Source: Rhizobium sp. Q54
Lineage (GTDB): Bacteria > Pseudomonadota > Alphaproteobacteria > SHVZ01
Direction of reading: 5' to 3'
Assembly: GCA_945871425.1 (NCBI GenBank)
Contig: CAMBVS010000004.1
Coordinates: 1-64,000 of the forward strand
DNA length: 64,000 bases
A program made the position numbers and the translations under genes. The notes under the pieces are model-generated. The model ran no database searches. It saw only the letters and a list, made by a program, of their open reading frames with translations, and was not told where the DNA came from. Below, piece after piece: positions 9,201 through 18,366 of this stretch; positions within the stretch are counted from its first letter, which is position 1; every line of letters begins with the position of its first letter.

Positions 9201-10252
9201 CAGGGGGTGAGCACGACGCGCCCGACGATGCGGCCTGCCTTGAGGTCCTCCAGCGCCTGGTTGACCTCGTCCAGGCGCCGCCGGCCAACCGGCATCGACC
9301 TGACCTTTCCGGCCTTCACCAGCGCCATCAGCCCCCGCATCTCGGCCAGCGTGCCGACATAGGATCCGCGAATGGTCAGCGCCCGCATCGGGATGGTCAC
9401 CAGCGGCAAGGTCACGTCGCCGCCGAACAGGCCGACGATGATGTAGGTCCCGCCCTTGTTGAGGGCATCGAGGCCGAGCCTGGCCGTCGCCGAGGCACCG
9501 ACGAAGTCGACCGCCGCCGCCAGCCGCCCGCCGGCGAGATCCTTCAGCCGCTTCGCGGCATCCGGCCCGGAGGAATTGAGGGTCTTGGCGATGCCCATCT
9601 TCCTCGCCGCATCGAGCTTGGCGTCATCGATGTCGACCGCGATCAGCGGCGCGTCGATCATCCCCTGGGCAATCGCGACGCCGGCGAGCCCGACGCCGCC
9701 GAGCCCGATCAGGGCGACGTGGTCGCCCGGGATCAGCTTCGGGATCTTGGTCAGCGCGCCGTAGGCGGTGACGCCGGAGCAGGCATACGTGGCCGCCAGG
9801 CCCGGCTCGACGCCGTCAATGTCGACGAGGTACTTGGCGTCGGGGACGAGGACATGATCGGAGTAACCACCTTGGTTGAAGACACCAAGGGAACGCATTG
9901 ATAGGCAGAGATTTTCTTCGTCCGCTTTACATGGCGGACAAACCCCGCAGCCGATCCAGGGAAAGACCATGCGGGTGGCGCCGACGCTCACCCCGGCGAC
10001 CTCCGGTCCGATCGCCGCGACCTCGCCGACGATCTCGTGGCCCATGGTCAGCGGCAGCTTGATGCCGCGGTCGCCGAGGGTCAGCTTCTTGCCGCCGCCG
10101 AGGTCGTAGTAGCCGTCCCAGATATGCAGGTCGCTGTGGCAGACGCCCGCGGCGATGGTGCGGATCAGCACCTGCCGGCCGGTGGGCTTGGGCGTCTCCT
10201 GGGCGACCCGCACCAGTGGCTTCGAGAACTCGGCGACTTGGTAGCTCAGCAT
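9200..10252 (-). CDS. Zinc-dependent alcohol dehydrogenase (MDR superfamily)
   Basis: Oxidises an alcohol or reduces an aldehyde with NAD(P); the substrate cannot be read from sequence. The 350-residue product has catalytic-zinc ligands in GVCHSDLH and GHEIVGEV, the structural-zinc cluster CGVCPPCKADEENLC, and the Rossmann motif GLGGVGLAG. The ATG at 10250-10252 is preceded by a strong GGAGGAAAG ribosome-binding site; the frame upstream of it is not protein-like. A palindrome CTAGG-TAC-CCTAG (10267-10279) lies 15 bases upstream and may be an operator. It is divergent from the glycosyltransferase at 10373. Confidence 0.92.
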   Translation of the reverse strand: MLSYQVAEFSKPLVRVAQETPKPTGRQVLIRTIAAGVCHSDLHIWDGYYDLGGGKKLTLGDRGIKLPLTMGHEIVGEVAAIGPEVAGVSVGATRMVFPWIGCGVCPPCKADEENLCLSMRSLGVFNQGGYSDHVLVPDAKYLVDIDGVEPGLAATYACSGVTAYGALTKIPKLIPGDHVALIGLGGVGLAGVAIAQGMIDAPLIAVDIDDAKLDAARKMGIAKTLNSSGPDAAKRLKDLAGGRLAAAVDFVGASATARLGLDALNKGGTYIIVGLFGGDVTLPLVTIPMRALTIRGSYVGTLAEMRGLMALVKAGKVRSMPVGRRRLDEVNQALEDLKAGRIVGRVVLTP

Positions 10253-10372
10253 CTTTCCTCCGGAATCTAGGTACCCTAGAACCTCACCCTCGGCGCGGCC
10301 GGGCCTACGATGGCATTCTCCATCGGGTGCTGCCTGCGAACCGGCATTTGGAATCCAAGATAGATCGTCGCG
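10253..10372. promoter_or_regulatory. Divergent intergenic region between adh and TIGR04372 glycosyltransferase gene
   Basis: This 120-bp region between two divergent genes holds two small perfect inverted repeats. They are CTAGG-N3-CCTAG at 10267-10279, close to adh, and CGATGG-N6-CCATCG at 10308-10325, near the middle. Their placement suits operators or promoter elements, but no consensus hexamer pair was found. Confidence 0.3.
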
Positions 10373-12145
10373 ATGAACGAGTCCGGCCATATCCGAGCGA
10401 CCGTGGATGCCGCAGTGAGGGCGATCCAAGCTGGAAGACCCGAGGAGGTGCCGCCGACGCTGCGCCGTGCCATCGCATTGGTCCCCGACCATGCCGAGGC
10501 CCATCATGGCTTGGCAAGCATCGAGCGCTCGGAAGGAAAAGGCGGAGCCGCGCTTTCCCGCTACCGACGAGCCGTGGCGATCTCCCCCGCCCTTGTCGAC
10601 GCTCTGGTCAGCCTCGCCGACACGCTTCTTTCGAGCGGGCAAAACGATGCTGCCGCAGCGACTTATGCAAAGTGCCTCACCCTAAGGCCGGACTGGCAGG
10701 AGGTCCGTCTCGTTCATGCCCTGGCGCCCGCCCTCGGCGGCGATGCAGCGCGGATCGAAGTGGCGGGGGCCGCTCTTCGCTCGCTGTTGAGCGACTGCGG
10801 GGGCGACGACCGACGCGCCTCCCTCGCCCAGATGCTCCTCACGCTCCTCCATGAAATCGCTCCGGTTCCGGTGACGCGCGGCTTGATCCGGCTGATCGAG
10901 CCCGCCATGCCGCCGACGGAAACGATCTTCAAGAGCGTCGGCTTTCTGTTGCAGATGTCCGGCGACCCGGACGGTGCGAACCGGGCCTATGCGGCGGCCG
11001 CGGCCATGATGGAGGAGCGAGCGGCCCGGCATCCTCTGGCTTCGACCGGCCTCCGCGTCATCCTTCCCGATTGGATCATCCGGTCCCTCGGCGAGACCGC
11101 CATCAGGCTGCTGACGATCTCGAAGCTGAAGGCGCTCGGGATGCTCAAGGTCCGCAATCTGAAGCTGGCGGCCCCGCCGGAGATGGTCGCCAATCAACCG
11201 TTCCTCGATCTGTTTTCGCCGCATATCGATCTCGTGACCGATCCGGCGGAGGTCAACAGGACGCTGGCGCTCGCCCGAGACCTCGCCATCGACTCCACCT
11301 GCCTGCAACTGGCCGATGGCCGGTTCCTGTACCTTCATCAGGCGCTCGCGGTCGCCGAACGGGCCTGGGCCGACGCGCGGCTCCCGCCCCTCCTATCGCT
11401 GCCAGGGGCGCGGTTGCGGGCGGGACGCGTACGTCTGCAGGAGGCCGGGCTTCCAGCCGACGCCTGGTACGTCGCGGTCAACGTGCGCGAACCCTCGTTC
11501 CACGGTGTCGGCGAAGGCAGGGAGCGCTTCGACCGGACCGCCCGCGACGCCGACATTTCGACCTACGTCGCGGCAATGGAGCGCGTCGTTGCACGCGGGG
11601 GATGGGTGATCCGGCTCGGCGGCGGGCCTGGCGCGCCCCGCCTCCCGTCGATGCCTCGGGTCGTCGACTACTCTCACTCCCCCTGCCGATCGCCGGAGCT
11701 CGACGTGGTGATCCTCGCCGGCGCCAGGTTCGTCATCGCCACGGTCTCCGGCCCCGCCCATGTGGCGAGCTGCTTCGGTACGCCATTCGTCATGACCAAC
11801 GCCTCGCCGACCGTCAACACCGCCACGGACCGGGATATCTGGATGCCCCGGCTCTACCGCGAGCGACGCTCGGGCCGCATTCTCAGCCTGGAGGAATCCC
11901 TCAGCGATCCCCTACGCGGGGAGCTGCGGGGCAGCGGGGTGCAGGACTATGGATTGAGCCTCGTCGACAACAGCAGCGAGGAGATCGCCGAGGCCACCGA
12001 CGAGATGCTCGATCGACTGGAAGGAAAGCCGGTCCGGGACGATCCGAGGGTGGCAGCCCTCTACGAGCGGAAGGCTTGGCCGTGTCTCGGCCCTATCTCC
12101 GCGCGCTTCCTCGCGAGGCACGCGTCGGACCTGCTTCCCGGCTGA
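10373..12145 (+). CDS. TPR-containing TIGR04372-type putative glycosyltransferase
   Basis: Predicted to transfer a sugar to a surface or secreted polysaccharide; donor and acceptor are unknown. The 590-residue protein begins with about three TPR-like helical repeats (residues about 5-120, with AEAHHGLASIERSEGK and VDALVSLADTLLSSGQ). Its C-terminal half has the features of TIGR04372 proteins: a VNVREPSFHG motif, a D-I-S-T-Y segment, GGWVIRLGG, and SGPAHVASCFGTPFVMTNA. The last resembles the nucleotide-sugar end of GT-B folds. The start ATG has no strong ribosome-binding site. It is convergent with the secreted-protein gene and lies near another glycosyltransferase-like gene. Family assignment is from motif recall. 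Confidence 0.72.
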   Translation: MNESGHIRATVDAAVRAIQAGRPEEVPPTLRRAIALVPDHAEAHHGLASIERSEGKGGAALSRYRRAVAISPALVDALVSLADTLLSSGQNDAAAATYAKCLTLRPDWQEVRLVHALAPALGGDAARIEVAGAALRSLLSDCGGDDRRASLAQMLLTLLHEIAPVPVTRGLIRLIEPAMPPTETIFKSVGFLLQMSGDPDGANRAYAAAAAMMEERAARHPLASTGLRVILPDWIIRSLGETAIRLLTISKLKALGMLKVRNLKLAAPPEMVANQPFLDLFSPHIDLVTDPAEVNRTLALARDLAIDSTCLQLADGRFLYLHQALAVAERAWADARLPPLLSLPGARLRAGRVRLQEAGLPADAWYVAVNVREPSFHGVGEGRERFDRTARDADISTYVAAMERVVARGGWVIRLGGGPGAPRLPSMPRVVDYSHSPCRSPELDVVILAGARFVIATVSGPAHVASCFGTPFVMTNASPTVNTATDRDIWMPRLYRERRSGRILSLEESLSDPLRGELRGSGVQDYGLSLVDNSSEEIAEATDEMLDRLEGKPVRDDPRVAALYERKAWPCLGPISARFLARHASDLLPG

Positions 12146-12172
12146 GCCGCGTCGGAACCGCCCGGAGATCGA

Positions 12173-12685
12173 CTACCGAGGCGCCGTTGGCGGGCGGTTC
12201 TTGACGCTCTCGTCCAGCTTCCAGCCCTTGTAGGAGTCCTCGATCACCGAGCGATAGGGGCTGAAATCCATGGGCAGCGCCCCCTGCTTCTTCGGCTCGT
12301 CGCCCTTGGCGAAGCGATAGACCTCGCAGGCGCCGGTCTTGTCGCGGAAGAAGAAATAGGAGGTGTCCTTCTGGGCGCGTCGCTTGGGATCGTAGAGATT
12401 GTACTGGTTGGTCGCGACGCCCAGGATCGCCGGCCCGATCGAGCCGTTGAAGACCATCTTCAGCTTATAGGGCTGTTGCTGGTTGAAATGGCCGCGCGCG
12501 CATTCGGTCGAGAGGTCCGGGTCGAGGGCGCCGACCTCCCAATAGGGATGCGAACTGGTCGTCAGCACCTTGTCGTTGCCCTGGGCGAGGGCAGCTTCGC
12601 CCAGACCCGAGGCCAGGAGGATAGCAAGCGCGGCCGGCTGGAAACGTCTTCGAACCATGGGTCCCATATGGCGCAACTCGGTCAT
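12173..12685 (-). CDS. Predicted secreted protein of unknown function
   Basis: The 170-residue product has an N-terminal signal peptide: a basic MVRRR start, then a hydrophobic stretch, with likely cleavage after GEAALA. The mature part has single Cys residues in STECARGH and TGACEVYRF that could form a disulfide, and a run of aromatic residues (SYFFFRDK). I do not recognise the family. The start ATG overlaps the stop of the preceding glycosyltransferase-like gene (ATGA), which supports this start over two internal ATGs and suggests co-expression with it. Confidence 0.7.
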   Translation of the reverse strand: MTELRHMGPMVRRRFQPAALAILLASGLGEAALAQGNDKVLTTSSHPYWEVGALDPDLSTECARGHFNQQQPYKLKMVFNGSIGPAILGVATNQYNLYDPKRRAQKDTSYFFFRDKTGACEVYRFAKGDEPKKQGALPMDFSPYRSVIEDSYKGWKLDESVKNRPPTAPR

Positions 12686-13584
12686 CCCGACAAGCCGGCA
12701 ACCGCCAATGGCGCCTTCAGGAACGCCCGCATGGGGGCCTCCAGCCGGAACCGGCGCTGCGCGTCGATGCCGAACCCGATTGGATCGTCTTTAAGTCGCC
12801 TATCGCAGGCCTCGATCAACTCTTCGTAGTAGTGAGCGTCGGTGAAGGCGAAAAGGTAGTCGAGGTCGCCGGCGTCGAGGCGCTCGGAGGCGACGGCGAC
12901 GCCGGCGTGGAGGGCGGCCACGATCCGGCTCGGCGAGTTGAACCGCACCCATTCGGCCCGCCGGATGTCGAGCACGAGCTTGGCCCGCCTCAGCATGTCG
13001 ATCCGGATGTAGTCGGGCATCACGCCGAGGGTCGAGCGGACGGTCCAGCCCCGCTTGGCCAGCTCGGCCATCGCCTGGTCGCGGCGCGGCACGATCAGCC
13101 CGTAGATCAGCACGTCGATGTCCTGTCCGCCCGAGCGGCGCTTTTCGGCGAGCGCATGGACGTAGCCGAGGCGCAGAAAGGCAACGCGGGCCGGGTCGGA
13201 GACGAGCCGCGCATAGGCCCCGACCGGGACCAGGGACCAGACGAAGTCGGCGACCTCGAGCACGCGGCGGAGGTTCTCCAGCCGCCCGGGGAAGGACGGG
13301 TTGTCCATCACCGCGCGATCTTCGATGTCCTCGGTCACGAGCACGCCGAAGACGAAGTCCGCGCCGAGGCTGCGCTTGCGCTCGAGCAGGCTCTCGACGA
13401 AGACGCTGTCGACGAAGAACTCGACGATCAGGTTCACGACCGGACGATTGTAGAAGAATCGGTTCTCGTACTGGATGGAATGGCCGGCCTCGACGAGGCC
13501 GGCCGCGATCGGCTGCAGGATGTCGCCGATGGTGACCAGGCTGCCGGATGGATGATTATTCAGATAAAAACTGAACTTTGCCAT
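12682..13584 (-). CDS. Glycosyltransferase-like protein
   Basis: The 300-residue protein has no signal peptide. Its C-terminal half resembles GT-B group 1 proteins: TVRSTLGVMPDYIRIDMLRRAKLVLDIR, then F-N-S-P-S-R-I-V-A-A-L-H-A-G-V-A-V-A-S-E, similar to the region where such enzymes bind the nucleotide sugar. N-terminal similarity is not evident, so function is tentative. It starts five bases after the ppx stop on the same strand and overlaps the next gene by four bases, so it probably belongs to the ppk-ppx transcript. A role in surface polysaccharide is inferred. Confidence 0.6.
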   Translation of the reverse strand: MAKFSFYLNNHPSGSLVTIGDILQPIAAGLVEAGHSIQYENRFFYNRPVVNLIVEFFVDSVFVESLLERKRSLGADFVFGVLVTEDIEDRAVMDNPSFPGRLENLRRVLEVADFVWSLVPVGAYARLVSDPARVAFLRLGYVHALAEKRRSGGQDIDVLIYGLIVPRRDQAMAELAKRGWTVRSTLGVMPDYIRIDMLRRAKLVLDIRRAEWVRFNSPSRIVAALHAGVAVASERLDAGDLDYLFAFTDAHYYEELIEACDRRLKDDPIGFGIDAQRRFRLEAPMRAFLKAPLAVAGLSG

Positions 13585-13588
13585 GTTA

Positions 13589-15070
13589 CTATTTGATATA
13601 ACTTCTCTTTTTTAGCGCCGCCGCAAGCGCATCGAGGCGGCGGCGAACGACGTCGCCGGCTAGGGCGCGGCGTTCGCCGCGAAGCCTGAGCGTGAGGGTC
13701 CGGCCCTCGACCGCAAGCCGGATATCGGCCAGCGCGCCGGAGTCGCCGCCGGCCACCGTGTAGGCAAGCCGGAGCGCCAGACCGAGGGTGAGCGCCGCCT
13801 CCGCATCGCCGGGTGCCAGCAGCCGGCGGACAGAAGCGGCCAGACCGCCTTCGATGTGTCCGTGGTAGCGGACATGGTCGGTCAAGGCGAGCAGCGCCCG
13901 CTCCCGGTGCTCGATCGCGACCGCCGGGAGGCGGAGGATGCGCCAGAAGGCATGCTCGGCGCGGTAGTCGGGATGGTCCTGCCAGCCGATGTCGCCCAGG
14001 AGCACGGCGGCCCGGGCGAGGCGGTCGGGGAACGCCTTCGGCAGGATCGGCGCGACCCAGGCCAGGACCTCGTCGGGGTTGGGCGCGAACCGCGCCTGCC
14101 GGGAGGCCAGCTCTTCGGCATGCGCGATCAGGGGGTCGCGGCGCCGCTCGCCGGGGCTGAGCTGGGCGAAGAGGCAGCCCTCCCGGAGCCCGTAGGAGGA
14201 GAAGACCAGCCGCCGCGGCCGTCCGAGGCGGATGACCTCGGCCAAAGGCAGCGCCGCCCACAGCAAGGCGTCGACCCGCCGCGTGACGCCCGGTATGCGC
14301 TTGAGCTGCGCCTTGCCCAGGCGCGGCAGCCGCTGCAGGAAAGCGCGGGCGGCCTGGGCTTCCAGCGTATAGGCATGAATGACCTTCAACGGATAGTCGG
14401 TCATCGCCATGTGCACGCGGGCCAGCGCCCGCCACGACCCGCCGACCAGATAGAGATCGCGGCCCTGCAGACGGTCGAGCCAGGGCACCGCGGTCAGGTG
14501 CTTCGCGACCACGGCGCGCGCCCGCTTCAGCGTGCCGCCGGCGAGCTCGGAGAGCGCGAGCGGGCCTAGCGGCAGGGTCACCTGGGCGTGGGTCTTGCCG
14601 CCGGCGATGTCGACGAGCTCGAGGCTGGCGCCGCCGAGGTCGCCCATCACGCCGTCCGCGTCTGGATTTCCAGAAAGAACGCCGAGCGCCGAGGTCCGCG
14701 CCTCCTCCTCGCCCGAGAGGATGCGAAGGCGGATGCCGGTCGCCCGGCGGACCTTGTCGACGAAAACTTTGCCGTTGGCCGCCTCGCGGACCGCAGCGGT
14801 CGTGACCGCGGTCATGCGGCCGACCCCCATGGCGCGGGCGACCTCGGCGAAACGCGCGAGGTTGCGGTGGGCGTCCGCCATGGCCACGGGGTCGAGGCGG
14901 CCGGTCGAGGCGACGCCGCGGCCTAGGCCGCAGAGGACCTTCTCGTTGAAGATCGGCACCGGCGCCCGCCCGTCATGCTCGAAGACCACTAGGCGGATCG
15001 AGTTGGAGCCGACATCGAGGACGCCGACCGGCTTCGGCCGCCGTCTCCGCTCCGCTGTCCGTCCCTTCAC
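13589..15070 (-). CDS. ppx: Exopolyphosphatase / guanosine pentaphosphatase (Ppx/GppA)
   Basis: Hydrolyses terminal phosphate from polyphosphate or pppGpp. The 493-residue product has the ASKHA fold signatures [15 protein letters not shown] (phosphate loop 1), [24 protein letters not shown] and [13 protein letters not shown] (phosphate loop 2). An HD-like C-terminal domain follows (after about residue 300). Its ATG overlaps the ppk stop by four bases (ATGA), a classical ppk-ppx operon. The C-terminus ends KKRSYIK just before the next gene. Confidence 0.93.
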   Translation of the reverse strand: MKGRTAERRRRPKPVGVLDVGSNSIRLVVFEHDGRAPVPIFNEKVLCGLGRGVASTGRLDPVAMADAHRNLARFAEVARAMGVGRMTAVTTAAVREAANGKVFVDKVRRATGIRLRILSGEEEARTSALGVLSGNPDADGVMGDLGGASLELVDIAGGKTHAQVTLPLGPLALSELAGGTLKRARAVVAKHLTAVPWLDRLQGRDLYLVGGSWRALARVHMAMTDYPLKVIHAYTLEAQAARAFLQRLPRLGKAQLKRIPGVTRRVDALLWAALPLAEVIRLGRPRRLVFSSYGLREGCLFAQLSPGERRRDPLIAHAEELASRQARFAPNPDEVLAWVAPILPKAFPDRLARAAVLLGDIGWQDHPDYRAEHAFWRILRLPAVAIEHRERALLALTDHVRYHGHIEGGLAASVRRLLAPGDAEAALTLGLALRLAYTVAGGDSGALADIRLAVEGRTLTLRLRGERRALAGDVVRRRLDALAAALKKRSYIK

Positions 15071-17214
15071 CGCTTCAGCACCAGCCTGGGTGGCGCCGGC
15101 GTCTTGCGACCGGCGCTGCCGCGTCCGGAGAGGCTGGGGTTGGTCATGAAATAGGTATGCGCGCTGAAAGCCTGATCCGGATCCTCGACCTTGACTCGTC
15201 TATAGACGCCTTCGGCATCGAGGGTCCAGCTCTGGGCTTCGTCCCGGAGATTGGCGACCATGATCTGGTCGAGCACCTGCTGGTGGACGGTCGGGTTCTC
15301 GATCGGCACGAAGGATTCGACCCGGCCGTCGAGGTTTCGCCCCATCCAGTCGGCCGAGGAGACGAAGACCTTGGCATGCCGGCTCGGCAGGCCATGGCCG
15401 TTGCCGAAGCAGACGATGCGCGCGTGCTCGAGGAAGCGGCCGATGATGCTCTTGACCCGGATGTTGTCGGAAAGCCCGGGCACGCCGGGCCTGAGGCAGC
15501 AGATGCCGCGCACGACGAGATCGATGGCGACGCCGGCGGTGGAGGCCCGGTAGAGCGCGTCGATGACTTCCGAATCGACAAGGGAGTTGAGCTTGACCCA
15601 GATGCCGGCCGGCTTGCCGGCCGCGGCATGCTTGACCTCGGCCTCGATGAGCTGGAGCAGCGTCGATCGAAGCCCGATCGGGGCGATCACCAGCTTCTCC
15701 ATCTTCTCCGGATGGACATAGCTGGTCATGTAGTTGAAGACCTTCGCGGCATCGCGGCAGAGGGCCGGATCGACGGTGAAGAACGAGAGGTCGGTATAGA
15801 TGCGCGCGGTCACCGGGTGATAGTTGCCGGTGCCGAAATGGGCATAGCTGCGAAGCCCGGTGCCCTCGCGTCTGACCACCAGCGACACCTTGGCGTGGGT
15901 CTTCAGGTCGATGAAGCCGTAGACGACCTGGGCGCCGGCGCGCTCGAGGTCGCGGGCCCAGCGGATGTTGGCTTCTTCGTCGAAGCGCGCCTTGAGCTCG
16001 ACCATGGCGGTCACCGACTTGCCGGCTTCGGCCGCCTCGACCAGCGCCTGGACGATCTGGGAATCGGCCGAGGTGCGGTAGAGCGTCTGCTTGATCGCGA
16101 TCACCGCGGGATCGCGGGCGGCCTGCCTCAGGAACTGCACCACCACATCGAAGCTCTCGTAAGGGTGGTGGACCAGGATGTCCTTCCGGCGGATCGCGGC
16201 GAAGCAGTCGCCGGCGAAGTCGCGGATGCGCTCGGGAAAGCGGGCGTTGAACGGCTTGAACAACAGGTCGGGCCGGTCGACGGCGATGAGCTGGCGGATA
16301 TCGGCGACCCCCACCAGCTCCTCCAGCGTGAACACCTGGTCGGGCGCGACGCGGAGCTGGTCGACGACGAAGTCCCTGAGCTCGGCCGGCATCGCCGCGT
16401 TGAGCTTGACCCGGATGACGTTGCCGCGCCGGCGCCGCTTGAGCGCCGACTCGAAGTGGCGGACCAGGTCCTCGGCCTCTTCGTCGATCTCTACCTCGCT
16501 GTCGCGGAGGATGCGGAAGACGCCCTCGCCGTTGACGATGAAGCCCGGGAACAGCCGATTGAGGTTGAGCGACACCAGGTGCTCGAGCCTGAGGAAGCGG
16601 ATCTCCTTGCCCGGCAGGCGGATGAAGCGGCCGATCTGGGCCGGCACGGGCACCAGCGCCCGCATCACGCGGCCCGCATCCGGGCGCATCAGCTGCAGCA
16701 CCATGGCGAAGCCGAGGTTGGGAATGAACGGGAACGGGTGCGCCGGATCGATGGCGAGCGGCGTGAGCACGGGGAAGACGTGCTCCATGAAGTAGGCGTC
16801 GAGCCAGGCCCGCTCCTCGGCCGAGAGATCCGTCGGGTCGATCACCGAGAAGTCGGCCTGGCGGAGCTCGGCCTTGAGCTCGCGCCAGCAGCGCTGCTGG
16901 TCGTTCACCAGGTCGGCGACGTGGCGGTTGATCTCGTCGAGCTGGTGCGCCGGCGAGAGGCCGTCCTGGGAAGGCTGGGTGATGCCGGCACTGACCTGGC
17001 CGCGAAGGCCCGCCACGCGGACCATGTAGAACTCGTCCAGGTTCGAGCCCGAGATCGAGAGGAATCTGAGCCGCTCCAGGAGAGGATGGCGCTTGTTGAA
17101 CGCTTCCTCGAGAACCCGGGCATTGAACGCGAGCCAGGACAGCTCGCGGTTGAAGAAGCGGTCAGGCGCGTTACGGTCGATCGTCCGATCGCGCGCCCGG
17201 GTCAGGACGGTCAC
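15067..17214 (-). CDS. ppk1: Polyphosphate kinase 1
   Basis: Membrane-associated enzyme that makes polyphosphate reversibly from ATP. The 715-residue product begins with the N-domain signature [20 protein letters not shown] and continues [14 protein letters not shown]. It contains [14 protein letters not shown] and two phospholipase-D-like catalytic His regions: DLKTHAKV (His440, the likely phosphorylated residue) and [13 protein letters not shown] (His613). Length is typical. First gene of a ppk-ppx-glycosyltransferase-like series; an inverted repeat lies about 40 bases upstream of its start. Confidence 0.97.
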   Translation of the reverse strand: MTVLTRARDRTIDRNAPDRFFNRELSWLAFNARVLEEAFNKRHPLLERLRFLSISGSNLDEFYMVRVAGLRGQVSAGITQPSQDGLSPAHQLDEINRHVADLVNDQQRCWRELKAELRQADFSVIDPTDLSAEERAWLDAYFMEHVFPVLTPLAIDPAHPFPFIPNLGFAMVLQLMRPDAGRVMRALVPVPAQIGRFIRLPGKEIRFLRLEHLVSLNLNRLFPGFIVNGEGVFRILRDSEVEIDEEAEDLVRHFESALKRRRRGNVIRVKLNAAMPAELRDFVVDQLRVAPDQVFTLEELVGVADIRQLIAVDRPDLLFKPFNARFPERIRDFAGDCFAAIRRKDILVHHPYESFDVVVQFLRQAARDPAVIAIKQTLYRTSADSQIVQALVEAAEAGKSVTAMVELKARFDEEANIRWARDLERAGAQVVYGFIDLKTHAKVSLVVRREGTGLRSYAHFGTGNYHPVTARIYTDLSFFTVDPALCRDAAKVFNYMTSYVHPEKMEKLVIAPIGLRSTLLQLIEAEVKHAAAGKPAGIWVKLNSLVDSEVIDALYRASTAGVAIDLVVRGICCLRPGVPGLSDNIRVKSIIGRFLEHARIVCFGNGHGLPSRHAKVFVSSADWMGRNLDGRVESFVPIENPTVHQQVLDQIMVANLRDEAQSWTLDAEGVYRRVKVEDPDQAFSAHTYFMTNPSLSGRGSAGRKTPAPPRLVLKR

Positions 17215-17253
17215 AGCGGCACCGAGACGTGGTTTCCCAGACCCTTAGCCATA

Positions 17254-17268
17254 TCACAGGCTGTGTGA
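17254..17268. promoter_or_regulatory. Inverted repeat TCACA-N5-TGTGA upstream of ppk
   Basis: A perfect 5-bp-arm inverted repeat lies in the 100-bp gap before ppk, 40 bases from its start codon. The placement suits an operator. The sequence is not a clear Pho box (CTGTCAT repeats are absent), and the arms are in the opposite orientation to a CRP site. The regulator is unknown. Confidence 0.3.
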
Positions 17269-17314
17269 CGAAGTCATGTCGGCCCCAGGGCAAAGCCGAG
17301 ATCGGGCGCCATCC

Positions 17315-18358
17315 CTAGATACCGATCTCGGCCCGGTCGATCTCGTTCATGACGATCGAGAGTACGTCGAAGGCCTCGACGCGGGGACCGGTATGGACCG
17401 CCCAAAGACAGCCGCTCTGCGAATAGCGCACCACCGTCGGCGGCCTGGACGGGTCGTGGAAGTCGTAGATGCGCCCCGCCTCCTGACCCTTCTCGACCCA
17501 GTCGCCCCCCTTGTTGAAGGCGTGGAAGAGACCGCCATGCGGGGCGAATGACAGCGCCGTCGTTGGGTCCTTGACCCCGACCAGCTTGGTCGGTGTCGCC
17601 GGCACCTCGATCTTGCCGTCGAGGACGCCGTGAAACTTCAGGATGTTGCGGACGCCGCGCTCGATCTCGGCCAGGGATTCGTTGCCGATGCGGCTCAACC
17701 CGCCGAATTCGCAGCTGAGCGCCGGGACGCCGAGATGGTCGGCGGTCGTCATGAAGCTGTTGGTGTGGTCGATCTCGCGCAACACCGCGTGATAGGGCGC
17801 GCCCCAGGCCACGCCGAGATCGATATTGGCCTTCATCTGCTTCGGATCGTCGACGAAATGCGAGCAGGTGTTGAAGGCGGTGTCGTGATAGGTGCCGCCG
17901 GTATGGAGGTCCATGTTGTAGTCGGTGATCGGCAACAGCGCCCGAGTCACGTAGTCCGCCAGCATCTCGGTGAAGCTGCCGAGCCGGTTGCCGGGAAAGA
18001 CCCGGTTCAGGTCCTTGCCGTCATAGGGACAAAGCCGATGGCCGACCTCGACCGCCGGCAGGTCGAGCGAGGGAATGATGATGATCCGGCCTTGGACCCG
18101 GGCGGGATCGACCTCCCGCGCCAGGTTCAGCAACGCCACCTGTCCGTCGTACTCGTCGCCATGGGTGCCGGCGGTCAAGAGGAAGGTCGGGCCGCTGCCG
18201 TTCTTGATCGCCACGATCGGGATGCCGATGACGCCGAGGCCGGAGTGGGTATGCGCCCGCGGCACGCGCATGTGGCCGAACTGCTTTCCGGCCTTCTCGA
18301 AGTCGACGTCGGTGCGGACCCGTGGCGGCAGGGTCGCGGGATCGGGAAGCTGGCGCAT
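17315..18358 (-). CDS. Succinylglutamate desuccinylase / aspartoacylase family hydrolase
   Basis: Zinc-dependent carboxypeptidase-like amidohydrolase that probably deacylates an N-acyl amino acid or related compound; the substrate is not deducible. From ATG 18356-18358 the product has 347 residues. It shows metal ligands in TAGTHGDEYDG (His and Glu) and DLHTGG (His), with NRVFPG between them. The C-terminal domain includes a lipoyl-like GGDWVEKGQ segment, as in DoeB- or ectoine-type deacetylases. It begins eight bases after the SDR stop on the same strand and may share its transcript. Confidence 0.85.
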   Translation of the reverse strand: MRQLPDPATLPPRVRTDVDFEKAGKQFGHMRVPRAHTHSGLGVIGIPIVAIKNGSGPTFLLTAGTHGDEYDGQVALLNLAREVDPARVQGRIIIIPSLDLPAVEVGHRLCPYDGKDLNRVFPGNRLGSFTEMLADYVTRALLPITDYNMDLHTGGTYHDTAFNTCSHFVDDPKQMKANIDLGVAWGAPYHAVLREIDHTNSFMTTADHLGVPALSCEFGGLSRIGNESLAEIERGVRNILKFHGVLDGKIEVPATPTKLVGVKDPTTALSFAPHGGLFHAFNKGGDWVEKGQEAGRIYDFHDPSRPPTVVRYSQSGCLWAVHTGPRVEAFDVLSIVMNEIDRAEIGI

Positions 18359-18366
18359 GGTGTCCC

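Noticed and set aside
12156-12199. AACCGCCCG/CGGGCGGTT stem as a terminator for the TIGR04372-type gene
   Set aside because: The 26-base loop and lack of a T tract make it weak, and it overlaps the end of the convergent gene.
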